A stretch of 64,000 nt of DNA from Fibrisoma montanum (GTDB taxonomy: Bacteria > Bacteroidota > Bacteroidia > Cytophagales > Spirosomataceae): positions 496,001 through 560,000 of the forward strand of contig NZ_QXED01000001.1 of NCBI RefSeq assembly GCF_003583365.1. The letters run 5' to 3'. Position 1 is the stretch's first letter. Every line of letters begins with the position of its first letter. Below, in pieces: positions 52,157-62,038 of the stretch. The position numbers and the translations under genes were made by a program. A model generated the notes under the pieces. That model had not been told where the DNA came from, ran no database searches, and saw only the letters and a program-made list of their open reading frames with translations.

Positions 52157-53860
52157 TTACCAGCCGGGGTTCTGAACCAGTCCTTTCGACGCGTTCAACT
52201 CCCCCTGCGGAATAGGATACAGGTACATTTTGGGTTCAAACACGCGCTTCTCCACTTCCACGGGCTTGTACTGGAAGGTACCATCAGTCCGGCGGGTAAT
52301 CTCCACGCCCATCAGCGGAGCGCCCAGCGTTTGCGGACCGATCATCCACCGCCGAACGTCCCAGCCGCGGTGATCTTCAAACGCCAGTTCAACCCGGCGT
52401 TCGTTGCGGATGCGTTCGCGCATCTCCGCCTGCGAAAGACCCGCCGGCAGCGCAGGCAGGGCTACTCCAGCGCGTGTCCGCACGCGGTCGACGAAGGTTT
52501 TGATGTCGGCGTTGCCCGGCGCGTATTCGTTCAGGGCTTCGGCGTAGTTCAGGAAAATCTCGGGGAGCCGGAAGATATTCCACGAGTACACGCTGGTGTT
52601 ATTGAGCAGCAGGTTCAGGTTTTCGTTGACGTACTTCTTGAGGTAATACCCCGTCCGCGTTGCATTGACCACCCCCCGGCCGTCGCGGCCACCGATCCAG
52701 GCTTCAACGGGCCGACCTTTGTAGCTGCTGTTGTTCAGAATGATGTTCAGGCCCAGGCGCGGGTCGCGGTTGGCATACGGGTTGGCGGCATGAACCGGGT
52801 TGTTCCAGTCGAACCGGGTACCGTTGCTCATCTCGTATGCATCGACCAGATTCTGCGAAGGCGTCGTGCCGCTGTTGCCGAGGTCGTAGCCGATTGGGTA
52901 GTTGGCCCGCTCGAATTCATTGGAAGCGCCGTTACGCCGGGCGTAAATGACTTCGGGAAGCGTGTAGCTGTTGGTGATGAACAGATTCCGGTAGTTGTTA
53001 TGCAGCGTATAGCCGGTACCCGCCAGATCAATCACGGCTTTGGCCGCATCAGCAGCCGCCTTCCAGCGCGCTGCGCGGTCGCCCGCGGGGAGTGTAATCA
53101 GTTCGGGGTTGTTGTAGCCACCCGCCCAGGACGACGTATTGAACAGGTCGCTGGCGGCATAGAGCAGCACCCGGCTTTTCAGCGAGAGAGCGGCTCCGCG
53201 CGTGGCCCGGCCCAAATCAGTGGCCGGGTAGGTTACGGGCAGGTTACGGGCGGCCGAGTCGCATTCGGTCGTAATGAAGCTGATGCACTCCGCCAGGGTG
53301 TTGCGCTTTACGGCCGCGAAGTTTTCATCGAGCGTTAGTGTTTTTGTAAACAGCGGCACCCCACCGTACCGTTTCACCAGTTCAAAATAGAAATAGGCCC
53401 GCAGGAACCGCGCTTCATACTTCCAGCGCCGGATGTCGTTCAGGCGATTCTGGTAGGTTGTCTGCGCGGTTGGAGCCGGGTCGAGCCGGAACTGGTCGAG
53501 GTTGATGCTGTCCGTAGCGACCAGAAACTGATTGGCCTTCCGGATACCCCGGTACAGGTTGCCCCACAGGTTTTCGGGGTTGTCGATGGCGTTCCAGGAG
53601 CCGTTGTTGAACTTCTGAACGTTGGAGGTTTCGAGCGTATGCTCGGCCTCGTCCGTTGCCGAAGCCGTCATGGCCCCATCAATCTGCAGATACCCGGCCG
53701 GCACGTCGGTATAAATGGAGTTGAGCCGGTTCAGGGTGTAGTCGTACGACCGGATGAGCTGCTGCCCGGAGATATCCGTGATGAGTTCACGTTCCAGGTC
53801 TTCGCAGCTACTCAGCCCGATAACGGCGGCTAGTATGAAAAAAGGTATAAGGCGTTTCAT
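52157..53860 (-). CDS. susD: RagB/SusD family nutrient uptake outer membrane lipoprotein
   Basis: 567 residues from ATG 53860 (MKRLIPFFILAAVIGLSSC, lipidated Cys at 19). The upstream in-frame ATG at 53902 lacks a signal peptide. SusD features are NLWGNLYRGIRKANQFL, YEARFLRAYFYFELVKRYGGVPLF, the TPR-like helical body, and the C-terminal RLPEIFLNYAEALNEY and RIRNERRVELAFEDHRGWDVRRW. It binds oligosaccharide on the cell surface as lid of the adjacent SusC channel (53932-56748). The two genes are 71 bases apart. Confidence 0.95.
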   Translation of the reverse strand: MKRLIPFFILAAVIGLSSCEDLERELITDISGQQLIRSYDYTLNRLNSIYTDVPAGYLQIDGAMTASATDEAEHTLETSNVQKFNNGSWNAIDNPENLWGNLYRGIRKANQFLVATDSINLDQFRLDPAPTAQTTYQNRLNDIRRWKYEARFLRAYFYFELVKRYGGVPLFTKTLTLDENFAAVKRNTLAECISFITTECDSAARNLPVTYPATDLGRATRGAALSLKSRVLLYAASDLFNTSSWAGGYNNPELITLPAGDRAARWKAAADAAKAVIDLAGTGYTLHNNYRNLFITNSYTLPEVIYARRNGASNEFERANYPIGYDLGNSGTTPSQNLVDAYEMSNGTRFDWNNPVHAANPYANRDPRLGLNIILNNSSYKGRPVEAWIGGRDGRGVVNATRTGYYLKKYVNENLNLLLNNTSVYSWNIFRLPEIFLNYAEALNEYAPGNADIKTFVDRVRTRAGVALPALPAGLSQAEMRERIRNERRVELAFEDHRGWDVRRWMIGPQTLGAPLMGVEITRRTDGTFQYKPVEVEKRVFEPKMYLYPIPQGELNASKGLVQNPGW

Positions 53861-53931
53861 GGCGATCGGCAAGTCTTTGATTGTCAGTTGTGTCATTCCC
53901 ACTGGCGTCGTTTATTTCTCCGGAATGACGT

Positions 53932-56748
53932 TTACAGTTGCACCCGCAGACCGGCACTGAGCGTCCGCAGCGCCGGATAGCCGCTGGCTACTTCGGGGTC
54001 GATGTACCCCTCCAGCCGGTCGAGCGAGAACAGGTTGGTGCCGTTGAGAAACACCCGGGCGTTCGTCAGCCGGACCTTTTCCGTCAGGTTCAGCGGCAGC
54101 GTATAGCCAAGTTCGATGCTCCGCAGCTTCACGAAACTGCCGTCGCGCTGCCAGAACGACGAGTACCGGAAGTTATTAAGGTTGTTGCTGGCCGACAGAC
54201 GCGGATACGTAGCGGTGGCCGCCGTTTCGGGTGTCCAGCGGTCCAGTGCAATGGCGCTGATCTGACCGTTGTTCTGGAAGGCGTGGAAGTACGAACCGCC
54301 AAAGTAAGCCGTGCGGCCCGTTACGCCCTGCAAGAGCAGTTCCAGATCAAAATTCCGGTATTGCAGCCGTGGGTGCAGGCTGACGGTCAGCGTCGGCACC
54401 GACGTTCTGCCAATCGGCCGGGTATCGTTACCATCAATCAGGCCGTCGCCGTTCTGATCTTTGTACTTGATATCTCCCGGCTGCACGGGTGCAAAAATCT
54501 GCCGGGGGCTGGCGGCAATGTCGGCGGCATCGCGGAAGAGGCCGATGGCTTCCAGCCCGAACGGCTGCCCAACGGGTCGGCCGGTGGTGTACTGGTAGTC
54601 GTAGAGTCGAATGGCCTCCGAGTTTTCAATAATTTTGTTCTGGGCGTACCACGCACCGGCTTCCACCGAGTACTGGAGTGGGCTATTCGACTTGCTGCTG
54701 TACCGGACCGTAGCCTCAAAACCGCTGTTGTTCACTTTACCGATGTTGAGCATCGGCAGTGTCGCGCCTGTGTACTGCGGTACCGTGCGGTTGGGCATAG
54801 CCAGAATATCGTACCGACGCTGCCGGAAAACATCCAGCGTTACGTCCAGCCGCCGGGCCAGACTCAGTTCTACGCCGACGTTAAGCTTCTGCTCCGTTTC
54901 CCAGCGCAGATCGGGTGTTGCGAGCTGCCCTTCGGCCAGACCTAGCGCCTGGGTATTGGCCGTTCCGAGGAAATACGCGGCCGTATACGGATACCGCTGA
55001 TCGAACATAAAGCGGGTTCCGGCGAGCTGGTCGTTACCGGTCAGGCCGTAGGAGGCCCGTATCTTCAGGAAGTTCACCAGCGCATTGTCTTTCAGGAAGG
55101 CTTCGTTGGAGGCCACCCAGCCCACCGAGGCCGCCGGAAAAAATCCGTAGCGGTTACTCTTCGGAAACGCTTCGGAGCCCATGTAGCCAAACGACAGTTC
55201 GCCGATGTACTTGTTCGCGTTGGTGTACGTCACGCGTCCACCCATGCCTACGTGCTTGTAAGGCAGGCTCTCAATGGCCGTTGTCGTGTTATTGATGTTG
55301 GTATAGCTGTTTGTGTTATACAGCAGCATCGCCGAGATGTCGTGTTTGCCAAAGGTGCGGACGTAGTTCAGCATGCCCTGCAGAATCATGTTCCGCCACT
55401 GGTCGGAGTTGGCTTCGTTGCCCACGAGCGAGGTGTTCTGCCCAAAGCGGGTGTACACCGTTTCGCCGGCTGCATTTTTGGTGGCGGCAAAGCGTTCGTA
55501 GGTCTTGGACTTATTGGAATAACTCCGGAAGAAATTGTTGAACGATACCGCGCCCGTAATGCTCAGGCCCGGCAGAATGGCGTCCAGTTGCTCGGTCAGC
55601 TGCAGCGTCGACTGAAGCGTACGGCCATTGGAGGTGTACGAACCGGTTTGCAGCAGATTAGCGAGCGGGTTGCTCAGCGCACCGGTACCACCAAACGATC
55701 CGTCGGCGTTGTACACCGGAAACGAGTTGGGCGGCAACGTAGCGAGTGAGTTAAAGAACGCACCGGTTGTATTGGCGGCCGGGTTGGTTTTGTCTTCGAC
55801 GGTTCCGCCCAGGGTGAGCGATGCCGACAGCCGGTCGGTAATGTTGATGTCGACGTTCGACCGGAAGTTGATGCGCGAGTACCGTGAGTTCACGCTTTCT
55901 TCGTTCATATCGCCCACGTTTTTGTACAGCCCATTGCTTCGGATGGCGTTGAGCAGCACAAAATAGCGTACTGTATTGCTGCCGCCCCGGAAGTTGAGGT
56001 TGTAGTTGGAGATGGGTGCCGTTTTCTTCAGTACTTCGTCGTACCAGTTCACGTTGGGATAGAAATACGGGTCGCTACCGGAGCGGTACGCGTCCAGCGC
56101 GGCATCAGTATATAACGGCGCTCTCCCGTCGTTCTGCAACCCTTCGTTATACAGCCGGGCGTAGTCGTAGGAACCCAGGAACTGCGGCAGTCGGGTAGCC
56201 GTGTGAAAACCCTGCTGTGTGCTCGCATTAATCACCAGCGGTCCGTTACCGCCCCGCTTGGTGGTGACCAGCAACACGCCGTTGGCTCCCCGCAGGCCGT
56301 AAATAGCCGTAGCGGAGGCATCCTTCAGCAACGTAACACTCTCGATTTCGCTGGGCACCAGCTGCTCATACGTACTCTCGAACCCATCGACCATGATCAG
56401 CATGTCGCGGCCCGGCCCGAAGGTATTGACACCCCGCGCCAGCACCGAAGGCGAATCGTTGCCGGGTTCCCCGCCGACCTGCCCGACCGTCAGGCCCGGC
56501 AGGCGACCGTAGAGCGTATTGGCCAGATTGGTCGTGAAGTTCTTCTCCAGATCCCGGCCGGCAACGGTCGAGATGGCACTCGACACGCGCCACGCAAGCT
56601 GCTGGCCGTAGCCAATCGGCTGAAGGGCGGTGCGTTCTACCTGGATTTCGGCCAGAGAATCCGGGCTGCTCTGCTGCGCCCGAACGGACGAACTCAATCC
56701 GGCCAGCAACAGCAGTAAAGGTAAGGTATAGTATTGTTTGGTGTTCAT
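53932..56748 (-). CDS. susC: SusC/RagA family TonB-linked outer membrane protein, short form
   Basis: 938 residues from ATG 56748 (MNTKQYYTLPLLLLLAGLSSSVRAQ). The open frame to 56883 adds Cys-rich residues without a signal and is rejected. The plug domain has LANTLYGRLPGLTVGQVGGEPGNDS, VDGFESTYEQLVPSEIESVTLLKDASATAIYGLRGANGV and LLVTTKRG. A large beta-barrel follows, ending RTLSAGLRVQL. Unlike most SusC proteins it lacks the N-terminal carboxypeptidase-regulatory-like domain and has no STN domain. It forms the second SusCD pair of the locus with the gene at 52157-53860. Confidence 0.94.
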   Translation of the reverse strand: MNTKQYYTLPLLLLLAGLSSSVRAQQSSPDSLAEIQVERTALQPIGYGQQLAWRVSSAISTVAGRDLEKNFTTNLANTLYGRLPGLTVGQVGGEPGNDSPSVLARGVNTFGPGRDMLIMVDGFESTYEQLVPSEIESVTLLKDASATAIYGLRGANGVLLVTTKRGGNGPLVINASTQQGFHTATRLPQFLGSYDYARLYNEGLQNDGRAPLYTDAALDAYRSGSDPYFYPNVNWYDEVLKKTAPISNYNLNFRGGSNTVRYFVLLNAIRSNGLYKNVGDMNEESVNSRYSRINFRSNVDINITDRLSASLTLGGTVEDKTNPAANTTGAFFNSLATLPPNSFPVYNADGSFGGTGALSNPLANLLQTGSYTSNGRTLQSTLQLTEQLDAILPGLSITGAVSFNNFFRSYSNKSKTYERFAATKNAAGETVYTRFGQNTSLVGNEANSDQWRNMILQGMLNYVRTFGKHDISAMLLYNTNSYTNINNTTTAIESLPYKHVGMGGRVTYTNANKYIGELSFGYMGSEAFPKSNRYGFFPAASVGWVASNEAFLKDNALVNFLKIRASYGLTGNDQLAGTRFMFDQRYPYTAAYFLGTANTQALGLAEGQLATPDLRWETEQKLNVGVELSLARRLDVTLDVFRQRRYDILAMPNRTVPQYTGATLPMLNIGKVNNSGFEATVRYSSKSNSPLQYSVEAGAWYAQNKIIENSEAIRLYDYQYTTGRPVGQPFGLEAIGLFRDAADIAASPRQIFAPVQPGDIKYKDQNGDGLIDGNDTRPIGRTSVPTLTVSLHPRLQYRNFDLELLLQGVTGRTAYFGGSYFHAFQNNGQISAIALDRWTPETAATATYPRLSASNNLNNFRYSSFWQRDGSFVKLRSIELGYTLPLNLTEKVRLTNARVFLNGTNLFSLDRLEGYIDPEVASGYPALRTLSAGLRVQL

Positions 56749-56767
56749 AAGGTTCAGCAGCAAGGAG

Positions 56768-58504
56768 TTAGTAGCCAGGGTTCTGAACGAGGTAGCCTTT
56801 GAATACTTCCGAATTCGGGAACGGGTGCAGGTACATCCGGGGCAAAAAAGTCCGGTTTTCGAAAGTGTACACCTGATAGGCAAAGTCGGTACTGCCCGTT
56901 ACGCGGGTGATCCGAAGTCCCTGCATGGCGCCCTGCATCACACCGTCCTGCTCGGCAACCTTCCAGCGCCGGATGTCCCACAGGCGGTGATTCTCGAAGG
57001 CAAGCTCGATGTCGCGCTCATTCCGAATCCGCTGACGGAACTGCTCTTTGGTCAGGCTGGCCGGTAGTGGCGGCATCCCCGACCGTTGACGAACCAGATT
57101 TACGGCCTCAAAAGCGGCCGGCATCGGCCCCTGCGCTTCGTTCAGGGCTTCGGCATAGTTCAGGTACGCTTCGGCCAGCCGGAAAACAATTCCGTTGTAG
57201 GTGGCATTGGGCGTACCGGCCGAAACCGCGTCGGGGATAAACTTTTTCAGCCAGGCCCCACCCTCACAGTCGGCGGCATGGCGCCCGCCCTGGAAGGTTT
57301 CCAGCAGTTGAACGTCGCCATTGTAGCGCGAACTCGTGTAGCCAACCGTCTGCGCAAAGCGGGGGTCCAGTTCAGCGTATTTCTTCAGCAGGTCAGTCCC
57401 CCCCGGCCAGGTCTGTGGCTTTCCATCGCGCTTTTCGTATTTGCGGACAAAATTGTGGATGACCGATACGCCCCCCCAGGCATTGGCAATCGACGAGGGA
57501 GCCATGCCGTAGTACGGAAACTGGGTACGGGCTCGGGTGTTGTACACCTTTTCAGCCAGAACGATTTCGGCATTGTCGGGCTGCTCCCAGACAAACTTGT
57601 AGTTCCTGTCCACGCCCTTATCCGTAACGAGCGAGAAGCCACCCGCCGAAGCCGCATCGATGGCCGCTTTGGCCGCGTCGGCCGCCAGTTGCCAGCGGCT
57701 GTTGTTTTCATTGCCGTAGCACAGCAGTTTATTATCGGCCGCGTTAGGCATGTTCAGGTAGGGCGTTGCCGCGTTGAACAGCGGGCTGGCCGCGTACAGT
57801 AGTGTCCGTGATTTGAGCAGATGAGCGGCCGTTTTGGTGGCCCGCCCCCGGAACGTCGACGGATACGTAGCGGGCAGTTTGGCAATCGCGTCGTCGCAGT
57901 CAGCCACGATAAAGTTCACTACGTCCTCAACCGAACTGCGGCCTACCTTGAAGTCGTCGGTCAACTGAAACCGCTTGTCAATGATGGGTACCCCGCCGTA
58001 GCGCTTCAGCATCTCGCTGTAGTTGAGCGCCCGGATGAATTTCACCTCGCCGATTACCTGGTTCTTGTAGGCTTCTTCAAGGCCCGGTACGTCGTTGAGC
58101 CGTTCCAGAATGATGTTGGCGTTCCGGATGGCCGTCCAGCGGATAAAGAACCGCTCATCCTCCCGACCTGCCGGCGCACTGGTGGGGGTAATGTCGGCGG
58201 CATTCCACGACTCGGTATGCATGAACGTTACCTCACTTTCTGCTTCGTCGGTTATTGCCGCGTCGATGGTGAACAGCCGCGAAGTCGAAATCAGGTTGGC
58301 ATCGTTGTAATGAAACGGCGAATGAATCCCAAGCCGGTAAGTTCCGGCAATGTAGGTTTCCAACTGAACGCGCGACGAGAAAATAGTGCTTTCGTTAACG
58401 TCTACGCCCGGTGCTTTATCCAGGAACTGGTCGATGGGTTTGTCGCAGGCCGTTACGGTCAGGCATAGCACACCACCCAATAGTGTTTTTAGTGCTGATT
58501 TCAT
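56768..58504 (-). CDS. susD: RagB/SusD family nutrient uptake outer membrane lipoprotein
   Basis: 578 residues with lipoprotein signal MKSALKTLLGGVLCLTVTAC. SusD motifs are ANIILERLNDVPGLEE, VKFIRALNYSEMLKRYGGVPII, GRATKTAAHLLKSRTLLYA and the C-terminal RLAEAYLNYAEALNEAQG and RIRNERDIELAFENHRLWDIRRW. It binds glycan over the first SusC channel, whose gene ends 7 bases upstream. The two SusD proteins of the locus share the C-terminal layout but differ widely in their middle regions, suggesting different oligosaccharide specificity. Confidence 0.95.
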   Translation of the reverse strand: MKSALKTLLGGVLCLTVTACDKPIDQFLDKAPGVDVNESTIFSSRVQLETYIAGTYRLGIHSPFHYNDANLISTSRLFTIDAAITDEAESEVTFMHTESWNAADITPTSAPAGREDERFFIRWTAIRNANIILERLNDVPGLEEAYKNQVIGEVKFIRALNYSEMLKRYGGVPIIDKRFQLTDDFKVGRSSVEDVVNFIVADCDDAIAKLPATYPSTFRGRATKTAAHLLKSRTLLYAASPLFNAATPYLNMPNAADNKLLCYGNENNSRWQLAADAAKAAIDAASAGGFSLVTDKGVDRNYKFVWEQPDNAEIVLAEKVYNTRARTQFPYYGMAPSSIANAWGGVSVIHNFVRKYEKRDGKPQTWPGGTDLLKKYAELDPRFAQTVGYTSSRYNGDVQLLETFQGGRHAADCEGGAWLKKFIPDAVSAGTPNATYNGIVFRLAEAYLNYAEALNEAQGPMPAAFEAVNLVRQRSGMPPLPASLTKEQFRQRIRNERDIELAFENHRLWDIRRWKVAEQDGVMQGAMQGLRITRVTGSTDFAYQVYTFENRTFLPRMYLHPFPNSEVFKGYLVQNPGY

Positions 58505-58511
58505 GGTTGCT

Positions 58512-61500
58512 TCAGAAACGGAGGTTTAGGCCAAAGTTGATGGTGCGGGTCAGCGGATACGGTTCTTCGTTGGTCGTACCACCGATGGTGCTGCCGGGCG
58601 GGGTTCCCGACTGTTCGGGGTCGACGCCGGGGAATACCGAACTCCACGTCAGCAGGTTGTTGGCACTCACAAAGATGCGCGTCGAGCTAAGGCCCAGCCG
58701 CGAAAGCATTTCTTTGGGCAGGTTGTAGCCAATCTCGGCGTTTTTAAGCCGGACGTAGCTGCCGTCGCGCACCCAGTACGTTGACATTTTGTTGTTGTGG
58801 TTCTCATCGGCGCCGGTCGTTACGCGGGGAAACCAGATGGTCTGTCCCTGCTCGTAGCGTTCGGCCGACCAGCTATTGATGAGGTAATCCACTGCACCGG
58901 AGTTTTCAAACCAGCCGCGCACCTGCCGACGGGCATAGGCCAGCGATACGTTACTGGCACCCTGAAACAGCACCGAGAAGTCGAAACCTTTGTAACCCCC
59001 GCTGAGGGAAACGCCGAAGATTTTCTCGGGGAAGTTGGAGTAGCCAATGGGAACGGCGTCGTCTTCGTTGATGATACCGTCGCCGTTGACGTCTTTGTAG
59101 CGGATGTCGCCGGGCTGCAGGCGGTTGTTATTCCAGGCCGAAACGGGGCGGCTGGCATCGTTGACTTCTTCCCACGTATTGTAAAGGCCATCGGCAATCA
59201 GACCAAAGTACTGGCCAAACCGCTGCCCCGTCCGATACTGGTAAGTAAAAGGCCGCTGTACTTCATCCTGAAACAGCACCTTATTGCGGGCGAAGGTGAA
59301 GTTACCCCGCACCGTGAAGTTGAACTGGCCGATGCGGTCGTTATAGGTTATGTCGCCGTCGAAGCCCCGGTTGCGCATCCGACCCAGGTTGTAGGCGGGC
59401 AACGTAGCGCCTACCGTAGCGGGCACCGTTCCGAGGTTAGCCAGGATGTTGTTTCGGTCTTCGCTGAACACATCGGCCGTTACGCTGATCTTACTTTTCC
59501 AGAGCGAGAGTTCCAGACCCAGGTTCTGCTTGACGGCCCGCTCCCACGTAACATCGGGGTTGCCCAGACGACCTTCAATAGCGCGGGTATAGGCGGTTAT
59601 GGTGCTGCCCGTCTCACCGAAGAAGTACCCAGCCGGATTATTGGACTGCGTATAGGCCGAGGGCCGGTACAGGAAGCGGTCGCCCCCAATCCGGTCGTTA
59701 CCCACTTCGCCGTACGAACCCCGGATTTTCATGTAGGTCAGCACGTCGTTTTTCGGGAAGAACGGCTCCTCCGAAACGGCCCACCCGAGCGAATACGCCG
59801 GGAAGAATCCGAACCGTTTGCCCGGCGCAAAATTTTCGGTTCCGTTGTAGCCAAAGGTGAACTCAGCCAGGTACCGGTTTTTGTAGCCATACGTAGCCCG
59901 GCCAACAACGCCCTGGTACCCATTGGGCACCAGAAACGCCAGGTTCGGATCGAAGTATTTGGTCTGGTTGTAGTTGACCGTGCTCGTTACGCTGTGGTCA
60001 CCAAAATTACGCTTGTAATCAAAGCCAAACTGCGCGTAGGTCCGCCGGTTTTTGCCGATGTTCTGGCCGAACGAAAAGGGTTGTTCAATGTTCTGCGGAA
60101 TCAGGTTGACCGTACCATCTGGCAGCCGAACGGCATTGTACGTAATCAGGGGCCGCAGGTTGGTGAGGGTTTCGGTGTTGTTGTTCTGGTAGTTGAGAAT
60201 CCCCGTAGCGCTCAGACCCGGTACCAGGAAATCCAGCAGGTAGTCGACCCGTACCGACCCTTGCAGGAAATTCCGGAACTGCCGGTTATAGCCCTGCCCG
60301 AACATATCGGCCAGCGGGTTAACAACCGTTCCCAGACCGGGCAGATTGACCAGTTTGTCGCCAATGAAGCCCGGTGAGGTCAAGGGGTTGGCTTTGCCAA
60401 TGCCTTCGATAACACGGACGGTCGGCCAGTTGGCACCGCTCAGGTTTTCGGTCTGCGAAGCAACATCCAGCGACACCTTCAGTTTCGAGGTAACGTCGAA
60501 GTCGAAGTTTGACCGGAAGTTGTAGCGTTTGTATTTGCGGTTGGCGTCAAATTCCTTGATCAGGTCCGTATTGTTGAACTGCCCGCCCTGGCTGAAAAAG
60601 CCCGCCGACACAAAGTAACGTACTTTCTCGGTGCCGCCGTTGAGGTTCAGGTTATGCTGCGTTTGCAGGGCCTGCGGTTTCAGCACCAGCGCATACCAGT
60701 CGGTGTTGGGATAAAAAACCGGGTCTTCGCCGGAGCGGTACTTGGCCAGATCCGCTTCCGTAAAGCGTGGGGTATATACCGCGCCTGTTACGTAGGCATC
60801 GTTGCGGAGTGCTTCGTTGTAGAGCCGGGCGTAATTGTAGCTATCCATCCCCTTGCGGAGGTTCGTAAAGCTGGTAACCGCCAGGTTAGCCGTGTAACTG
60901 AGCTGCGGCTTACCCACCTTCCCCCGCTTGGTGGTGATGATGATTACGCCGTTGGCCCCCCGAATCCCGTAGATAGCCGTGGCGCTGGCATCTTTCAGAA
61001 TGGTCAGGTTTTCAATCTCGTTCGGGTCGATGTTGTTGTAGTTACTGACCTCAATGCCGTTGACCAGAATAAGCGGGTCGGCAGCCCCCGAGAACGTACT
61101 GACGCCCCGGATGCGGAGCGTAGAAGCATCGTTGCCGGGCTCACCACTGGCCTGCACCGCAAACAGACCCGGCATTCGGCCCACGAGCGAGTTACTGATG
61201 TTAGCCACCGGCGACTGGACTAGGTCTTTCGTCGTGACGTTTGCAATGGCTCCGGTTACGGTTGCTTTTTTCTGCGTACCAAAGCCAACCACCACCACTT
61301 CGTTTAGGGATTTTGACTCCTCGGTGAGGGAGACGTTCAGAATGGGTTTGCCATCAGCGATGATCTCTTTCGGCGTATAGCCGATGAAACTAAATACCAG
61401 TATTGTGTTCTTCTCGATGTTGGGCAGGCTGAAGTTTCCCGATGCGTCGGTGGTTGTGCCGCGGGTAGTTCCTTTGATGGTCACGTTTACCCCCGGCAGG

Positions 61501-62018
61501 CCTTCGCCTTTTTCGTCGGTTACTTTCCCCCGGACCGGATTGTCGGCTACTTTTTCCGGCTCACGGCCCGTTTCCGTACTAATGGTCTGGGGCAGCATCG
61601 GCAGATGCTCGCTGAGGCTCGTCAGCGCGATTGGTGTTTTTGCCTCCGATACACCAAGCGAAGCCCCCCGCCGACCCGACATACGGCCGACAATGGCATA
61701 GGTACCATTCTTGAGTTTTCGGAATTTCAGCCCCGATGTGCTCAGAACGGCCTCCAGATTCTTTTCAACGGACTGTCTATAATTGATGATCCCCGGCGAA
61801 ACGGTATACTGCTCAATGACCTGATCGCCGAAAACGATATCAACTTTGTAATGCTCTTTTAGTGAGTTCAACGCATCCTTCAGGCTCACGGCAGGAGCGG
61901 GTGCATTCTTTTCGTACTTGGCCAGATTATTCGTCTGCGCCATCACGGCAAGGTCGCTCGTGCACAGGAGCGCCGATAAGCCGATCAACTGGAATTGCCT
62001 GTAAACGTATCGATTCAT
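58512..62018 (-). CDS. susC: SusC/RagA family TonB-linked outer membrane protein with STN domain
   Basis: 1168 residues. The signal peptide ends near 28. An STN (secretin/TonB short N-terminal) domain spans about 45-112 (VSLKDALNSLKEHYKVDIVFGD, LEAVLSTSGLKFRKLKNGTYAIV). A carboxypeptidase-like domain follows at about 162-240 (GKVTDEKGEGLPGVNVTIKG), then the plug (ANISNSLVGRMPGL, LKDASATAIYGIRGANGVIIITTKRG) and the beta-barrel. The STN domain marks transporters that signal import to a FecR-type anti-sigma factor; such a gene lies 20 bases upstream. It is the sensor and importer of the first SusCD pair. Confidence 0.96.
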   Translation of the reverse strand: MNRYVYRQFQLIGLSALLCTSDLAVMAQTNNLAKYEKNAPAPAVSLKDALNSLKEHYKVDIVFGDQVIEQYTVSPGIINYRQSVEKNLEAVLSTSGLKFRKLKNGTYAIVGRMSGRRGASLGVSEAKTPIALTSLSEHLPMLPQTISTETGREPEKVADNPVRGKVTDEKGEGLPGVNVTIKGTTRGTTTDASGNFSLPNIEKNTILVFSFIGYTPKEIIADGKPILNVSLTEESKSLNEVVVVGFGTQKKATVTGAIANVTTKDLVQSPVANISNSLVGRMPGLFAVQASGEPGNDASTLRIRGVSTFSGAADPLILVNGIEVSNYNNIDPNEIENLTILKDASATAIYGIRGANGVIIITTKRGKVGKPQLSYTANLAVTSFTNLRKGMDSYNYARLYNEALRNDAYVTGAVYTPRFTEADLAKYRSGEDPVFYPNTDWYALVLKPQALQTQHNLNLNGGTEKVRYFVSAGFFSQGGQFNNTDLIKEFDANRKYKRYNFRSNFDFDVTSKLKVSLDVASQTENLSGANWPTVRVIEGIGKANPLTSPGFIGDKLVNLPGLGTVVNPLADMFGQGYNRQFRNFLQGSVRVDYLLDFLVPGLSATGILNYQNNNTETLTNLRPLITYNAVRLPDGTVNLIPQNIEQPFSFGQNIGKNRRTYAQFGFDYKRNFGDHSVTSTVNYNQTKYFDPNLAFLVPNGYQGVVGRATYGYKNRYLAEFTFGYNGTENFAPGKRFGFFPAYSLGWAVSEEPFFPKNDVLTYMKIRGSYGEVGNDRIGGDRFLYRPSAYTQSNNPAGYFFGETGSTITAYTRAIEGRLGNPDVTWERAVKQNLGLELSLWKSKISVTADVFSEDRNNILANLGTVPATVGATLPAYNLGRMRNRGFDGDITYNDRIGQFNFTVRGNFTFARNKVLFQDEVQRPFTYQYRTGQRFGQYFGLIADGLYNTWEEVNDASRPVSAWNNNRLQPGDIRYKDVNGDGIINEDDAVPIGYSNFPEKIFGVSLSGGYKGFDFSVLFQGASNVSLAYARRQVRGWFENSGAVDYLINSWSAERYEQGQTIWFPRVTTGADENHNNKMSTYWVRDGSYVRLKNAEIGYNLPKEMLSRLGLSSTRIFVSANNLLTWSSVFPGVDPEQSGTPPGSTIGGTTNEEPYPLTRTINFGLNLRF

Positions 62019-62038
62019 ATTGATAAGGGCTTCAAAGC

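Noticed and set aside
56749-56883. N-terminal extension of the second SusC
   Set aside because: Overlaps the preceding SusD coding end, is Cys/Arg-rich and would hide the signal peptide at MNTKQYYTL.
58797-60377. 526-codon plus-strand open frame inside the first SusC gene
   Set aside because: Antisense shadow of a conserved transporter in GC-rich DNA; translation shows no recognised domain.
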